From positions 50,986 through 114,985 of the forward strand of contig NZ_LXNG01000017.1 of the NCBI RefSeq assembly GCF_001642575.1: 64,000 bases of DNA, given 5' to 3'. The DNA is from Xanthomonas floridensis (GTDB lineage Bacteria; Pseudomonadota; Gammaproteobacteria; Xanthomonadales; Xanthomonadaceae). Made by a program: the position numbers and the translations under genes. Shown here piece by piece: positions 63,770 to 64,000 of this stretch (the first letter of the stretch is position 1; every line of letters starts with the position of its first letter). Below the pieces are notes generated by a model, which saw nothing but the letters and a program-made list of their open reading frames with translations, had not been told where the DNA came from and made no database searches.

Positions 63770-64000
63770 CGTATCGCCCTATCGAAAAGTGAAAACCACC
63801 TGAGCGAGGTTTATCGGCACAGGGGGCGTTGACTGTAGTGGAGCCTCGGCGGAAAGGCAGTAACCCAAAGGTTCTAAGGATGGTCTGATCAACGCCATCG
63901 GAGGATGAGGTAAGCCGCATCGGTCGCGCCAATGACGCTCAGGCCTGCGGTTTTTGGCCGTTTCCGGCGCATGTGCGCGGTGTTGCCCCTGCTACAGGCA

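Noticed and set aside
62156..63832. A 558-codon plus-strand frame opposite the outer-membrane barrel gene.
   Set aside because: The minus strand carries signal peptide, barrel strands and terminal Phe with its own terminator, so the plus frame is a shadow.

Overview
The window is a GC-rich, densely coded bacterial chromosome segment. Gene content and non-coding elements point to a Xanthomonas or a close Xanthomonadaceae relative: an S8-protease autotransporter, DUF6491-like and DUF885 proteins, an M1-peptidase/ABC-permease fusion, and the intergenic gattccc heptamers and gggagaagg hairpins that I associate with xanthomonads. No tRNA, rRNA, CRISPR array, prophage or intact insertion sequence was seen. 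The segment looks like core genome rather than an island.

Region 1 (1-13 kb): a zinc-ribbon start and a bactofilin, a CHASE3-GAF-GGDEF diguanylate cyclase, two Ala-rich small lipoproteins, a thiolase, a lipobox-bearing subtilisin autotransporter, a leucine-dehydrogenase-like enzyme, a decayed 2OG-Fe(II) oxygenase remnant, a zinc metallopeptidase and small stress-type proteins. Region 2 (13-24 kb): an ECF sigma/anti-sigma/DUF4097 operon, a YegD-type Hsp70, SlyD, a cation diffusion facilitator, a DUF6491-like exported protein flanked by an inverted duplication of its own 5' end, an L,D-transpeptidase, an Old Yellow Enzyme and an MFS exporter. Region 3 (25-34 kb): a four-helix-bundle protein, a plus-strand row (RNA 2',3'-cyclic phosphodiesterase, HD hydrolase, Cys-rich mini-protein, AcvB/VirJ-like hydrolase) convergent with mprF, then a DUF998 membrane protein and a RidA protein.

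Region 4 (34-44 kb) is the most interesting part. An ECF sigma factor and its RskA-type anti-sigma factor lie just upstream of a tight seven-gene operon: acyl desaturase, FAD oxidoreductase, DUF1365 protein, CFA synthase, DUF2878, DUF1295 reductase-like protein and a second CFA-like methyltransferase. This reads as a stress-controlled machine that modifies membrane fatty acids by methylation, oxidation or reduction. The end product is unknown; methyl-branched or furan fatty acids are candidates.

Region 5 (44-64 kb): a stand-alone RnfB-like ferredoxin, a HAD phosphatase, metG, a DUF2147 protein, the ABC-ATPase plus permease/M1-peptidase pair, a VOC protein, the S-methylmethionine permease/homocysteine methyltransferase pair, a DUF885 peptidase, a queuosine-precursor transporter with a DUF502 protein, a hypothetical membrane-anchored protein and an AlgE-like outer-membrane barrel. 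Several intergenic spaces here carry hairpin repeats, a 3 x 36-bp tandem repeat and gattccc heptamer tracts, one of which lies inside the metG reading frame.
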